Made by a program: the position numbers and the translations under genes. Of a stretch of DNA of 64,000 nt, positions 27,126-37,433 are shown one piece after another. A model generated the notes under the pieces. That model did not search any database. It saw only the letters and a list, made by a program, of their open reading frames with translations, and had not been told where the DNA came from. Location of the stretch: NCBI RefSeq assembly GCF_900170035.1, contig NZ_LT828540.1, positions 101,479 to 165,478 on the forward strand, written 5' to 3'. Source of the stretch: Desulfamplus magnetovallimortis. GTDB taxonomy: Bacteria; Desulfobacterota; Desulfobacteria; Desulfobacterales; Desulfobacteraceae. Positions within the stretch are counted from its first letter, which is position 1. Every line of letters starts with the position of its first letter.

Positions 27126-28253
27126 GTGATAATCCTTGGAGTTGAGTCCTCCTGTGATGAAACCGCTGCCGCAGTAATTGAAAATGGAACTGTCATAAGA
27201 TCTTCTGTGGTATCTTCCCAGGTTGCTACACACCATAAATATGGTGGCGTTGTGCCTGAACTTGCCTCCAGAATGCACGTTGAATCTATTCTTCCTGTTG
27301 TAACAGAAGCCATATCATCTGCAGGAGTTAAAATGGATGATATTGAAGGTGTTGCAGTAACCCGTGGCCCAGGCCTTATTGGAGCTCTTCTTGTTGGTTT
27401 CTCTTTTGCAAAGGCATTTGCCTGGGCAAGGGGTATCCCATGGACAGGGGTAAATCACCTTGAAGGTCACATATACTCTGTGCTTCTTTCAGACGATCCA
27501 CCACCATTTCCTTTTGTTGTTCTTCTTGCTTCAGGCGGTCATACAAATTTGTATCATGTGACATCATTTAATGATTTTGAGTTGATGGGACAAACCAGGG
27601 ATGATGCTGCAGGCGAAGCCTTTGACAAGGTGGCAAAAATGCTTGGACTTGGCTATCCAGGGGGAGCTGTTATTGAAAAACTTGCTCAAACAGGAGAACC
27701 ATCAGCAATAGCCTTTCCAAGATCCTTCCTTGAAAAGGAGAGCTTTGACTTCAGTTTCAGCGGTCTAAAATCTGCTGTTTTAAGATATATTCATGAAAAC
27801 AACGTAGATATAGACAGCCCGGATGATAAAGAGGGGATAAAGGCAGATATTGCAGCATCTTTTCAGGACTCTGTGGTTGATGTTTTGTCCCACAAGCTTA
27901 TCCATGCCGCCGTCAGCAGAGGAGTTGCCCATATTGCAGTAGCAGGTGGAGTTGCAGCCAATGGAGTTCTAAGGAAAAGGCTTGATGAATTGATTTCATC
28001 ACAACCATCTTCTGATGGGAATGGAAATAAATCTTTATGGTCAAATTCACCGGCCACCCCAGGCCATGAAAACAAGGGAATTTTTCGTGGTAATTGTTCT
28101 TTCAAATATGAATCCATGAAACTGCATACACCGTCCATAGAGCTTTGTGGTGATAATGCCGCAATGATTGCCGCAAGGGGATACAGAATGATTCTTGACG
28201 GAAACCTTTGCAACCTTGACCACGATGTCTTTTCCAGAACCAGGATAAAATGA
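27126..28253 (+). CDS. tsaD: tRNA N6-threonylcarbamoyladenosine transferase subunit TsaD
   Basis: 375 residues with a GTG start behind GGAG. TsaD, with TsaB and TsaE, transfers the threonylcarbamoyl group to A37 of ANN-reading tRNAs. Metal-binding His111 and His115 are seen in NHLEGH, at the numbering I recall for E. coli. Other motifs are GVESSCDETAAAV, LLASGGHTNL, VAGGVAANGVLRKRL and CGDNAAMIAARG. Between the last two, residues about 290-330 are a Ser/Asn/Gly-rich insertion absent from common TsaD proteins, which explains the extra 35-40 residues. TsaB and TsaE are not in this window. Confidence 0.96.
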   Translation: MIILGVESSCDETAAAVIENGTVIRSSVVSSQVATHHKYGGVVPELASRMHVESILPVVTEAISSAGVKMDDIEGVAVTRGPGLIGALLVGFSFAKAFAWARGIPWTGVNHLEGHIYSVLLSDDPPPFPFVVLLASGGHTNLYHVTSFNDFELMGQTRDDAAGEAFDKVAKMLGLGYPGGAVIEKLAQTGEPSAIAFPRSFLEKESFDFSFSGLKSAVLRYIHENNVDIDSPDDKEGIKADIAASFQDSVVDVLSHKLIHAAVSRGVAHIAVAGGVAANGVLRKRLDELISSQPSSDGNGNKSLWSNSPATPGHENKGIFRGNCSFKYESMKLHTPSIELCGDNAAMIAARGYRMILDGNLCNLDHDVFSRTRIK

Positions 28254-28259
28254 GAAAAA

Positions 28260-29516
28260 ATGAAGTTTGAAAAATATCATATATCACAGGAAATAAAGAA
28301 TAACTTGAATCTTATGGGCTTTTTAAGGCCTACAGATATTCAGTTCAAGGCCATACCTCCCATAATGAACGGTGAAGATGTGCTTGCCATTGCCCAAACA
28401 GGAACAGGTAAGACAGCAGCCTTTGCCATCCCTGTAATTGACAGGATTCATAGAAACAAGAGCAGTAAACGCACATCCGGAATAAAGTGCCTTGTAATGG
28501 TTCCAACCCGTGAACTTGCTATGCAGATAGGAGATGTCTTTGAATCCATAGCAGGCCATACAAGGACAAAAATTTTTACCCTGTTCGGCGGTGTAGAGCA
28601 GGATGCCCAGATTAGAAAGCTTCAAAAAGGCATTGATATTTTAATTGCAACTCCTGGCAGAATGTTTGATCTTATTAGCCAAAACTACCTGAACCTTGAT
28701 TTCATTGATACCCTTGTCCTTGACGAAGCAGATCACATGCTTGACCTTGGCTTCATTAACGATATCCGCTCTGTAAAAAGAAAATTAAGAAACAGGCACC
28801 AGACACTTTTCTTTTCCGCAACCATTAACAGTGAAATAAAGAAACTTGCCTACTCACAAGTAAACACATCGGCCATTCGTATTGAGATATCCCCTGAAGA
28901 TCCGGTTTCTAAAAATGTTTCCCATGCAGTCATGTTTGTGGAGATGGATGACAAGCGTTTTTTTCTATCCCGTTTCATCAAAGAGCACCCTGAAAGCAGA
29001 ATTATTGTTTTTGTCAGAACAAGGGTCAGGGCAGAACGGGTTGAAAAAGCCATGTCGAGAGCAGAGATTCCATCATTTAATCTGCACGGTGGAAAGGAGC
29101 AAAAAGATCGTACAGATGTTATGAACCGATTCAAGAGCGGAGATTTCAATATTCTCATTGCCACAGATGTTAGTGCCAGGGGGATTGATGTCGCCGATGT
29201 TGATTATGTAATAAATTATGATCTTCCTGAAAAAGCAGAAAATTATGTGCACAGGGTGGGCAGAACCGGCAGGGGAACCAAAAAGGGAATTGCATTATCT
29301 TTTTGCAGCCCTGAAGAACAATCCCGCCTTGAGGCAATAGAGAAGTTCATTACAAAAAAAATTGAAGTGTTTCCAATAACTAAAGAAGAGTATTCCTTCA
29401 CACTTGCTTATCAGTATGATGAAGACAAAAGCCCCAAAGAGCTAATTGACGAAAACGAAGATTGGCTGAAGCAGAAGCGAAGAAAAAAGAACAAAAAGAA
29501 TAAACGCCCCAGATAG
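28260..29516 (+). CDS. DEAD-box RNA helicase (RhlE-like)
   Basis: 418 residues. Motifs in order: PTDIQFKAIP (Q motif), AQTGTGKTAAFAIP (I), PTRELAMQ (Ia), ATPGRMFDL, DEADHML (II), SAT (III), ATDVSARGIDVADVDYVINY (V) and HRVGRTGR (VI). The C-terminus is a short Lys/Arg tail typical of RhlE/CsdA-type helicases that remodel rRNA or mRNA; the exact subgroup is uncertain. It starts 6 bases after tsaD. Confidence 0.93.
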   Translation: MKFEKYHISQEIKNNLNLMGFLRPTDIQFKAIPPIMNGEDVLAIAQTGTGKTAAFAIPVIDRIHRNKSSKRTSGIKCLVMVPTRELAMQIGDVFESIAGHTRTKIFTLFGGVEQDAQIRKLQKGIDILIATPGRMFDLISQNYLNLDFIDTLVLDEADHMLDLGFINDIRSVKRKLRNRHQTLFFSATINSEIKKLAYSQVNTSAIRIEISPEDPVSKNVSHAVMFVEMDDKRFFLSRFIKEHPESRIIVFVRTRVRAERVEKAMSRAEIPSFNLHGGKEQKDRTDVMNRFKSGDFNILIATDVSARGIDVADVDYVINYDLPEKAENYVHRVGRTGRGTKKGIALSFCSPEEQSRLEAIEKFITKKIEVFPITKEEYSFTLAYQYDEDKSPKELIDENEDWLKQKRRKKNKKNKRPR

Positions 29517-29543
29517 TGCTGCCGTAAAAATGGAACATGAAAT

Positions 29544-30431
29544 ATGAAAAAAATACCTTATTATCCACAGTCTGTTGATATTGAGCTTGAACTGAGAGAA
29601 TATCTTCATCCCATGTTTCAGGCACTTTCAGAAGGGATTTCCGAGTTCACATTTGCCAATATTTACCTTTTCAGGAAGGATCATTTATACGAGATTTCAA
29701 AAATTAAAGTTGATGGTTCAGAAAATAATGGGGATATCGTAGTCATTACAGGCAATGACAGCGGTGAAAAATTTTTTATGCTTCCCTTTGGCATTCCGCC
29801 GATTAAATATCTTCGCACTCTTTTTGAAAACCATCGTACATTAAAATGTGCATCCCGATCCCAGGTGGAGCTTCTTCTTGATATGGGATATACAGTATTT
29901 GAAGATCGTGATAATTTTGATTATCTTTACCATCGACAGCATCTCGCTGACCTTCCTGGAAGGAAATTCCATAAAAAAAGAAACCTTATAAAGGCATTTA
30001 TCAATAATCACAGTTATGAAGGACGTCCTCTGCTTGATGAATATATTCCACATGCACTTGAGATACTTGAAAAGTGGCGGCGAAATCGTGACAATGACGG
30101 AGATTACTATCCTGCAAGGGAAGCGCTGGAAAAATGCCATCCTCTTCAGTTGTGCGGCGGCATATACTATGTTGACAGCAAGCCTGTGGCCTACTCTCTT
30201 GGAGAAGAGAATGCCTGTGGAAAAAGCTTTGTAATTCACTTTGAAAAAGCTGTGACAGGTTATAAGGGGCTGTGGCAGTTTGTAAATCAGGCGTTTGCCT
30301 CTATTATAACAGAATACTATGAGACAATTAATCGGGAACAGGATCTTGGTGATGAGGGCCTGAGAAAGGCAAAATTGAGTTATCAGCCATCTGGGTTTGT
30401 TAAAAAATATCGGATATGTCACAAATTGTAA
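29544..30431 (+). CDS. DUF2156 (lysylphosphatidylglycerol synthase C-terminal-like) protein
   Basis: 295 residues, soluble, no membrane segment. The pattern DNFDYLYHRQHLADLPGRKF, HKKRNLIKAF, followed by GGIYYVDSKPVAYSLGEE, FVIHFEKA and a C-terminal NREQDLGDEGLRKAKLSYQP, matches stand-alone DUF2156 proteins, a GNAT-like acyl or aminoacyl transferase fold related to the catalytic domain of MprF. Substrate is not known; MprF-like membrane helices are absent. It follows the helicase by 27 bases, and its end overlaps rapA by 16 bases, indicating one transcript. Confidence 0.85.
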   Translation: MKKIPYYPQSVDIELELREYLHPMFQALSEGISEFTFANIYLFRKDHLYEISKIKVDGSENNGDIVVITGNDSGEKFFMLPFGIPPIKYLRTLFENHRTLKCASRSQVELLLDMGYTVFEDRDNFDYLYHRQHLADLPGRKFHKKRNLIKAFINNHSYEGRPLLDEYIPHALEILEKWRRNRDNDGDYYPAREALEKCHPLQLCGGIYYVDSKPVAYSLGEENACGKSFVIHFEKAVTGYKGLWQFVNQAFASIITEYYETINREQDLGDEGLRKAKLSYQPSGFVKKYRICHKL

Positions 30432-33337
30432 AAGGTCAGCGCTGGATGAGCGAAATGGAGCCTGAGCTTGGGCTTGGTATTGTAACTGAAGTTGATAAAA
30501 GGGTACTTTCCCTCCTTTTTAAAACAAGTCAGTGTCTGAGGCAATACTCCGTTTTCAACGCACCTTTGAAAAGAATACGCTTTTCTCCTTCTGACCGCAT
30601 TCATTTAACAAATAAAACAAGTTTGACTGTTGATTCTGTGTCTGAGCAGAACCAACTCTATTACTATCATGGAGATGGAAGGGTTATCTGTGAAACAGAG
30701 CTTTCAGATACCATGGTTTTTAATACCCCCCTTGATCGCCTTAATGCAGGCATTTCAGACTCTTCTCAACTTTTTGATTTAAGATATGAAGCCCTTGTTG
30801 CAAGGCATCGCTATCTCACATCCGATGTAATGGGCTTTACAGGTGCAAGAATTGACCTGATACCCCATCAGTTTTATATTGCACAAGAGGTTGCCTCACG
30901 CCATACTCCAAGGGTGATGCTTGCAGATGAAACAGGACTTGGTAAAACCATTGAGGCATCCCTTATTCTGAACCGCATGCTTTTGAGTGACCAGATACAC
31001 CGTGTTCTGATCCTTGTCCCTCACTCACTTGTCCACCAGTGGTTTGTTGAGCTTTACCGCAGATTCCATCTGACATTCAGAATTATTGATGAAGATTACT
31101 GCGACTCCTTTGAGAAAAAAGAGCCTTTAATCAATCCGTTTGTTGAAGACCAGCTTGTTCTGTGCCATATAAATGATGTTGTTCTTAACAGAAAAAGAGC
31201 GCAACAGTGTATTGATGCCGGCTGGGATATGGTGGTGGTTGACGAGGCTCATCATGTTGACGAAAATTCCCCTGCTTACTCATTTCTTGCAGATCCTTCA
31301 TTTTCAGACACGGCTCTTCTGCTGATTACTGCAACTCCGGAACAGCTTGGCATTGAGCGTCATTTTGCCCATCTTAAGCTTATTGATCCGGTACGCTATA
31401 CAACACTTGAAAATTATCTTAAGGAGAGCAGGGATTACGCAAAAATTGCTGAATCCATTGAAGAAAGGATAAAAAATTATAACCAGAAGAAGAATTGCGA
31501 TTGTTCAAAAAACGGTGATAATATAAGCGATCAATCCATTCATGCTCATAAACTCCAGGAGATAAACAAGTTACTGGATTGTTATGGCCCCGGAAGGGCT
31601 GTTTTCAGAAATACCAGAGCTTCCATAAAGGGTTTTCCCCAAAGAAAAGGTTTTTTGTATCCGATTGATGAAACATGCCGAGTTGATGAGTTCTATGGTA
31701 ATATATTGTCTGAAACATTTCCGTTGTCTGAAACATTGATGTTTAATAACACCCTTTCGGTTGATAACACCCTGCCGGTTAATAACACCCTTTCGGTTGA
31801 TAACACCCTGTCGGTTGATAACACCCTTTCGGTTGATAACACCCTGTCAGTTGATGGCATTTTACAGTCAAGGATTACGGAACAGAGGATTCAATGGCTT
31901 ATTGATCTTATCAAAAAAAATCCTGAAGAGAAATTTCTTCTGATATGTCATCACCCTGAGAATGTCCTTGAGATTTTTGAGGCGCTGCAGCAGAAAATAA
32001 CCCTTGATGTTGCACTGTTTCATGAAAGAATGACACTTATTCAAAGGGACAGAAATGCTGCATGGTTTTCCCATAAAAAGGGTGCAAGGCTTATGATTTG
32101 CTCTGAAATCGGCAGCGAAGGGCGAAATTTTCAGTTTGCAAGTCATCTTATTATGTTTGACCTGCCCCTTAATCCTGAGCTTATAGAACAGCGCATCGGA
32201 CGGCTGGACAGAATAGGGCAAAAAGGCAATATTATGATTCATCTGCCTTATGCCGGAAATACAGCCCAGGAGGTTCTTGTCAGATGGTACAACGAAGGAA
32301 CCGGAATTTTTGAGCATTATAACAGTGGCATTCTCTCTGTTTACGAAAAGTTTTCGTCAAGGCTTTGTGATCTTTTTGCAGATTTTCTACCTGATGCCCT
32401 TGAAAATCTTATCAAGGATACAAAAGTATTTTCAAAAAAAGTCATGGAGACTCTTACAAAAGGGAAGGATAAGCTTCTGGAGCTTAACTCATTTAACCCT
32501 GATGCGGCAAAAGAGTTGATCGACACTGTCCATGCCCTTGATGAGGATACCTGCTTTGACATGTTTGCCTTAAAACTTTTTGGTTACTTTGGCATTCAGG
32601 CTGAAGATACAATGAAAAGATCATATCGCCTTCACTTTACTGATCCTGATAATATTGATATCCCTATACCAGTATTAAAAAAAAACGGCATGGAGATAAC
32701 ATTTGATCGAAAAATTGCAGTATCGCGGGATGATATTGAGTTTATTACATGGGATCATCCAATGGTATCCGGGAGTATGGATATGCTCTTTGGTTCCGGA
32801 GCAGGCAATTCCTGTGTCGCAGAAGTTGAAGGTTATGGTGAATTTGCAATTATTCTTGAGGCTATTCACGTAATTGAGTGTATAGCTCCTGTATCTCTGA
32901 ATCTTAACCGTTTTTTGCCATCTATTCCTGTAAGAACGGTTGTTTCTCATGAAATGAAAGATGTAAACAGGGTATTTACTACGGAATTTATAAAAAAACA
33001 TACCTGTAAAGATAAAGTTATAGGTATAGGTATAGGTAATGATACTACCTGGATTAATGCCTTTCCTGAGATCAAAGAGACTCTTTTGCCCAAAATGGTT
33101 GAAACATCCCGTGAACATGCCATGAAAAAAGCATCTGAAATTATCAAAAATGCAAAACAGAGTGTGATCGAAAGGATGGGGGCTGAAATGGCAAGGCTCA
33201 AAGAGCTGAAAATGAAAAATCCTGCGATCAGGGATGATGAAATAATCTGGACCGAAAAAGAGAAAGATCGTTATCTTGAATATATCGCAAAAGCGTCTAT
33301 CCGTCTTGATTCATTACGATTGTTGAAGGTTCAATAG
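30416..33337 (+). CDS. rapA: RapA-like RNA polymerase-associated SWI2/SNF2 ATPase
   Basis: 973 residues, close to E. coli RapA (968). RapA recycles RNA polymerase after transcription. N-terminal Tudor-like region (GQRWMSEMEPELGLGIVTEV), Walker A DETGLGKTIEAS near residue 170, VVVDEAHHVDENS near 275, TATPEQLG, and a helicase C-half with SEIGSEGRNFQFASHLIMFD and PELIEQRIGRLDRIGQ. Residues about 430-481 hold an insertion of six-residue repeats (DNTLSV and relatives, plus LSET) just before the second helicase lobe. It overlaps the DUF2156 gene. Confidence 0.94.
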   Translation: MSQIVKGQRWMSEMEPELGLGIVTEVDKRVLSLLFKTSQCLRQYSVFNAPLKRIRFSPSDRIHLTNKTSLTVDSVSEQNQLYYYHGDGRVICETELSDTMVFNTPLDRLNAGISDSSQLFDLRYEALVARHRYLTSDVMGFTGARIDLIPHQFYIAQEVASRHTPRVMLADETGLGKTIEASLILNRMLLSDQIHRVLILVPHSLVHQWFVELYRRFHLTFRIIDEDYCDSFEKKEPLINPFVEDQLVLCHINDVVLNRKRAQQCIDAGWDMVVVDEAHHVDENSPAYSFLADPSFSDTALLLITATPEQLGIERHFAHLKLIDPVRYTTLENYLKESRDYAKIAESIEERIKNYNQKKNCDCSKNGDNISDQSIHAHKLQEINKLLDCYGPGRAVFRNTRASIKGFPQRKGFLYPIDETCRVDEFYGNILSETFPLSETLMFNNTLSVDNTLPVNNTLSVDNTLSVDNTLSVDNTLSVDGILQSRITEQRIQWLIDLIKKNPEEKFLLICHHPENVLEIFEALQQKITLDVALFHERMTLIQRDRNAAWFSHKKGARLMICSEIGSEGRNFQFASHLIMFDLPLNPELIEQRIGRLDRIGQKGNIMIHLPYAGNTAQEVLVRWYNEGTGIFEHYNSGILSVYEKFSSRLCDLFADFLPDALENLIKDTKVFSKKVMETLTKGKDKLLELNSFNPDAAKELIDTVHALDEDTCFDMFALKLFGYFGIQAEDTMKRSYRLHFTDPDNIDIPIPVLKKNGMEITFDRKIAVSRDDIEFITWDHPMVSGSMDMLFGSGAGNSCVAEVEGYGEFAIILEAIHVIECIAPVSLNLNRFLPSIPVRTVVSHEMKDVNRVFTTEFIKKHTCKDKVIGIGIGNDTTWINAFPEIKETLLPKMVETSREHAMKKASEIIKNAKQSVIERMGAEMARLKELKMKNPAIRDDEIIWTEKEKDRYLEYIAKASIRLDSLRLLKVQ
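31704..31858 (+). repeat. 18-bp tandem repeats inside rapA
   Basis: About six copies of ACACCCTTTCGGTTGATA with T/G changes encode DNTLSV, preceded by a two-copy 18-bp repeat TTGTCTGAAACATTTCCG encoding LSETFP. The period is a multiple of three, so copy-number change would keep the frame. Confidence 0.92.
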
Positions 33338-33373
33338 AAAATTAGATTTTTTTAAATTGCCAAAATAAATATC

Positions 33374-33442
33374 TTTACCGTGAAAATGACTATCATTTTT
33401 ATATTTGGGGGCGATTGATACGTAATCAATCATGCCTGTTTA
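33374..33442 (-). repeat. REP-like repeat, type A, between rapA and recB
   Basis: TTTACCGTGAAAATGACT, then the ATCATTTTTATATTTGGGGG segment, then the palindrome TTGATACGTAATCAATCA. It occupies most of the 125-base gap, ending 20 bases before the recB start. Confidence 0.82.
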
Positions 33443-33462
33443 ATCTGCTGAATATCTGAGGA

Positions 33463-36400
33463 ATGATTTTGGAAAGGCCAATTGAAACACAGCATCTGGA
33501 TTCAATAAAACTGCCACTTTACGGCACCAGAATGATTGAAGCAAGTGCAGGAACCGGCAAAACATACACCATTGCAGCACTTTACCTGCGGCTGATTCTC
33601 GGTCATGGCGGTGAAAATGCTTTTTCAAGACCTTTGACACCACCGGAAATTTTAGTTGTAACCTTTACCAATGCTGCAACTGAAGAACTCCGTGATCGTA
33701 TTCGCTCCCGTCTTGTTGAGGCTGCTTCTTTTTTTCGCAATGAAGTAGAAGGTGACCCCTTTCTTGAGCGGTTAAAAGCAGACTATTCCGATGATGCACT
33801 TTTAGGCAAAGCAAGACTTCTTGACAATGCAGCAAGATGGATGGATGAATCTGCCATACATACAATCCATGCATGGTGCCGTAGAATGTTGCAGCAGCAC
33901 GCCTTTGACAGTGGAAGCCTGTTTGATATGAAACTTGAGAATAATGATCAAGGGATTTTGCATACAGCTTCCTGTGATTACTGGCGCACATTTTTTTATG
34001 ATCTTGACGTTGAAGAATTAAATGAAATACTATCCCAGACAGGAATCAAGACCCCTACTGAGCTTCTAAACAAGGTTCTTCCTTTTATTTATCATACATC
34101 TTCAGGAAAAAAATCTGCCTCATTACAAGGTACAGTACCCACTCAGGATGAAACAGCTCCCCTTAATGGAGAAATGGAGCCCCTTCAGACAGAGTTGAAA
34201 CATGAATTTGATACAATGACTCCCTTTGCAATGGCAAAATATCGCCTTGAAGCCATCAAAAGGGCAAAAGATTGCTTGGCTTCAGATTTTTCAGGTGCAG
34301 TATCAGCGATTTATGGTGTTTTGGAAAATAAAACGATTAATGGTAATAAATATAGAAAAGCATCTTTAGAAAAATGGATCAGAGAGATAAGAAACTGGGT
34401 TGAGGATGACGGTCCGCTTCCTCAAGAGACATCTCTTTTGAAATTTTCTGCATCCGGCATTGCTGATGGAATGAAAAAGGGCGCTTTGCCACCAGAGCAC
34501 CCTGCATTTAATGCAATGGAAGAGCTCCTTGAAACCTTTAAAGCAACAGATATTAAAAGCTCTCTGTTTTTACATGCATCTGAATTCATCAGAGCAAGGG
34601 TAAGGTATGAAAAAGAGCGCCTTGCAATGATGGGCTTTGATGATCTTTTAACCCGTTTTGGAAGTGCATTGAAAAGAGATGGCGCAGATACACTTGCATC
34701 TCTTGTCCGCCAGCAGTTTCCGGTTGCAATGATTGATGAATTTCAGGACACTGATCCTGTGCAGTATGAATCATTTCGCCGTATTTATGGAAAAAGCAAA
34801 TCTGAAAAAGAGAACTTTTTTTTAATGATAGGTGACCCCAAGCAGGCTATATATGCATTTCGGGGCGCTGACATTCATACATACCTTGAGGCTAGGAAGG
34901 AGAGTCAGGGAGCTGTTTACACTCTTGATACAAATTATAGATCCACCAGAGGTGTTGTGGATGCCGTTAATCGTATCTTTGGTGTGGCTTCCGCCTATCC
35001 GGAAGATTATCCTGAAGGTGCCTTTCTTTTAAAAGATAAAATTGTTTTTGAGCCTGTTTCAGCAAAGGGACGGGATAATATCTTTTTTGTTAAGGCTAAT
35101 CCTGTCAAAAGCATTACATTCTGGCAGATGCAGCAGAGCATCCCTGTGAATAAAAAAGATTATATTGCTGCAATGGCTGAGGGAGCTGCAGATGAGATTG
35201 CAAAAATCTTGAACCTTGCATCTTTGGATCCGCCAATGGCAGGATTTGGAACATCTTCAGATGATCTGGTTCCACTTTATCAGTCTGATATTGCAATTCT
35301 TGTTAGAAACGGTGAGGAAGCCAAATACATAAGGGATGCACTTTCCAAAAGAGGCCTTCGATCTGTATATCTTTCTGACAGGGATTTTGTATTTGATACA
35401 CAGGAGGCTTCTGATCTGCTTTATCTCATACGGGCATGTGCGGAACCTTCCAATGCAGCTTTTATCAGAACTGCTCTTTCAGCTTCAGTACTTGACTGCT
35501 CCTTTGAATGGCTTGAAACTCTTAATCATGACGAATCTGCCTGGGAATATGAACTTGATCGTTTCAGGGAATATCAGCATATATGGCAGAATCAGGGCAT
35601 TTTGCCAATGATCCGCCGTATTCTGCTCGACTTTAAGGTACCATCCAGACTTTTGTCGCGTATTGATGGTGAAAGGTTGTTGTACTCTGATGGAGAACGC
35701 ACTCTTACCAATTTACTTCATCTTTCAGAGATACTTCAGTCTGAATCATCCCGTGTTGAGGGTGAAAAAGCACTTGTGAGGTGGTTTTCAGGGGAACTTG
35801 CTAACGCAAACGGCAAAGGAGATTCCGAGGAGCTTGTTCTGAGGCTGGAAAGTGATGAAAAGCTTATTAAGGTCATAACTGTTCATAAATCAAAAGGACT
35901 GGAATATCCTCTGGTATTTTTGCCATTTATATGCACATATCGTGAAGTGACAGGAAGAAACGCCTCTGTTATTAAATACCGTGATGAAGAGGGAATTGTA
36001 CATCTATCCCATAATCCTGATGATGAGATGTTGCAAAAAGCTGACAGAGAGAGGCTTGAAGAGGATATGAGAATGCTGTATGTGGCTTTAACCCGTGCAT
36101 GTCACGCATCTTTCCTTGGTATTGGGGTGATTGGAAAAGTGAGCGACAAACATGGTGAAACCAGCTATCTTCATCTTTCAGGGATTGGCACTCTTCTGTC
36201 AGGTGGAAAAATTCTCCCCCTTGCAGGGGTTACTGAAGCTCTTGAAAAGGTTGCCGGAGACTCCGTTGATATCAGGATTGAAAAACTTCCGGAAATCAAG
36301 AATCACTTTTACAACCAACGTGATATTTCTTCTGATGATCTGTCACCTGCCGAGGTTTTTAAGGGAGCCATATCAAGGCAGTGGTGGGTATCAAGTTATA

Positions 36401-37431
36401 CTGGGATCCTTAGAAATTCTATAGTGAGAGAAAGCGGGCAGACTCAAAGGAAGAGTGTGCCTGATATCATGGAATATGAAATGCCGTTCTCCCCGGCAGA
36501 GGATCAATTGCTTGAATCAGAAACAGAAGCTTACGAAACTGTTGATATACAATTTCATGAAAACCCAGATGTTTTTTATACTCAAGTCTCCGCAAGTGAC
36601 CGTTTTTGTGAAAACGTGCACCTTTTCGAATGTGACTGTGAACAGCCATGTACGTTAATAAAAAATTCCCCCCCTTTTAAGGACATTAAGGAATATGATC
36701 TTCCCGACTTTCCATCAATATGCGATTTTCCACGTGGACCTGAGCCAGGTATTTTTTTGCATGATCTTCTGGAATGGGCAGCCAGAGAAGGTTTTGACAT
36801 AGTTGCCAGTGATAAGGAGAAGCTTTCTGAAAAAATTAGGGATATGAGCGGTCGCAGAGGATTGGAGGCCTGGACTGATACACTTATAATATGGATTACA
36901 TCTGTTATGAATGCACCGCTTATGAAAAATATGAAACTTGGAGATTTAAACACCACTGTTTGTCAGGCCGAGATGGAGTTCATGTTTGCAGCAAAACATG
37001 TTAATACTAATATGATGGATCAATTGATTAATATGGGGCTTTTTCCTGGTTTTAAACGCCCTGCCTTAAGAGACAATGATATTCATGGTATGTTGAAAGG
37101 GTTCATTGATCTTGTGTTTTTTTACCATGGAAAATACTATATAATGGATTACAAGTCCAACTATCTTGGTGAACACCTTGATGCCTATGGAATGGACTCC
37201 ATGCTGACAGCCATGTTGGCGCATCGCTATGATCTTCAATATACTATTTATACCATAGCTCTCCATCGTCTTCTGAAAGCAAGACTTAAAGGTTATGACT
37301 ATGACTCCCATGCAGGGGGCGTTATATATCTTTTTCTCAGAGGTTTTAATGGAAGGGGCCAGGGTGTTTTTTTTGATCGTCCCCCCAAAGATCTGGTTGA
37401 AAAGCTGAGTGACTCTTTTGCAGGAAAATAG
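33463..37431 (+). CDS. recB: Exodeoxyribonuclease V beta subunit RecB
   Basis: 1322 residues against 1180 in E. coli. RecB is the 3'-5' helicase and only nuclease of RecBCD. Motifs: Walker A ASAGTGKTYT near residue 29, TFTNAATEELRDRI, AMIDEFQDTDPVQYESF near 421, GDPKQAIYAFRGAD, VHKSKGLEYPLVF near 807, LYVALTRA, and the C-terminal nuclease active site GFIDLVFF...YIMDYKSNYLG near 1216. Polar stretches (for example residues about 215-250) account for extra length. GAGGA directly abuts ATG 33463, so TTG 33469 is an alternative start. RecC and RecD are not in the window. The stop codon lies in the target duplication of a mobile element. Confidence 0.95.
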   Translation: MILERPIETQHLDSIKLPLYGTRMIEASAGTGKTYTIAALYLRLILGHGGENAFSRPLTPPEILVVTFTNAATEELRDRIRSRLVEAASFFRNEVEGDPFLERLKADYSDDALLGKARLLDNAARWMDESAIHTIHAWCRRMLQQHAFDSGSLFDMKLENNDQGILHTASCDYWRTFFYDLDVEELNEILSQTGIKTPTELLNKVLPFIYHTSSGKKSASLQGTVPTQDETAPLNGEMEPLQTELKHEFDTMTPFAMAKYRLEAIKRAKDCLASDFSGAVSAIYGVLENKTINGNKYRKASLEKWIREIRNWVEDDGPLPQETSLLKFSASGIADGMKKGALPPEHPAFNAMEELLETFKATDIKSSLFLHASEFIRARVRYEKERLAMMGFDDLLTRFGSALKRDGADTLASLVRQQFPVAMIDEFQDTDPVQYESFRRIYGKSKSEKENFFLMIGDPKQAIYAFRGADIHTYLEARKESQGAVYTLDTNYRSTRGVVDAVNRIFGVASAYPEDYPEGAFLLKDKIVFEPVSAKGRDNIFFVKANPVKSITFWQMQQSIPVNKKDYIAAMAEGAADEIAKILNLASLDPPMAGFGTSSDDLVPLYQSDIAILVRNGEEAKYIRDALSKRGLRSVYLSDRDFVFDTQEASDLLYLIRACAEPSNAAFIRTALSASVLDCSFEWLETLNHDESAWEYELDRFREYQHIWQNQGILPMIRRILLDFKVPSRLLSRIDGERLLYSDGERTLTNLLHLSEILQSESSRVEGEKALVRWFSGELANANGKGDSEELVLRLESDEKLIKVITVHKSKGLEYPLVFLPFICTYREVTGRNASVIKYRDEEGIVHLSHNPDDEMLQKADRERLEEDMRMLYVALTRACHASFLGIGVIGKVSDKHGETSYLHLSGIGTLLSGGKILPLAGVTEALEKVAGDSVDIRIEKLPEIKNHFYNQRDISSDDLSPAEVFKGAISRQWWVSSYTGILRNSIVRESGQTQRKSVPDIMEYEMPFSPAEDQLLESETEAYETVDIQFHENPDVFYTQVSASDRFCENVHLFECDCEQPCTLIKNSPPFKDIKEYDLPDFPSICDFPRGPEPGIFLHDLLEWAAREGFDIVASDKEKLSEKIRDMSGRRGLEAWTDTLIIWITSVMNAPLMKNMKLGDLNTTVCQAEMEFMFAAKHVNTNMMDQLINMGLFPGFKRPALRDNDIHGMLKGFIDLVFFYHGKYYIMDYKSNYLGEHLDAYGMDSMLTAMLAHRYDLQYTIYTIALHRLLKARLKGYDYDSHAGGVIYLFLRGFNGRGQGVFFDRPPKDLVEKLSDSFAGK

Positions 37432-37433
37432 TG

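Noticed and set aside
33463-37431. UvrD/AddA rather than RecB
   Set aside because: Start ASAGTGKTYT with a 1300-residue length and terminal nuclease fits both RecB and AddA, but the opening LDSIKLPLYGTRMIEASAG is RecB-like; AddB or RecC partners are absent, so a small doubt remains.
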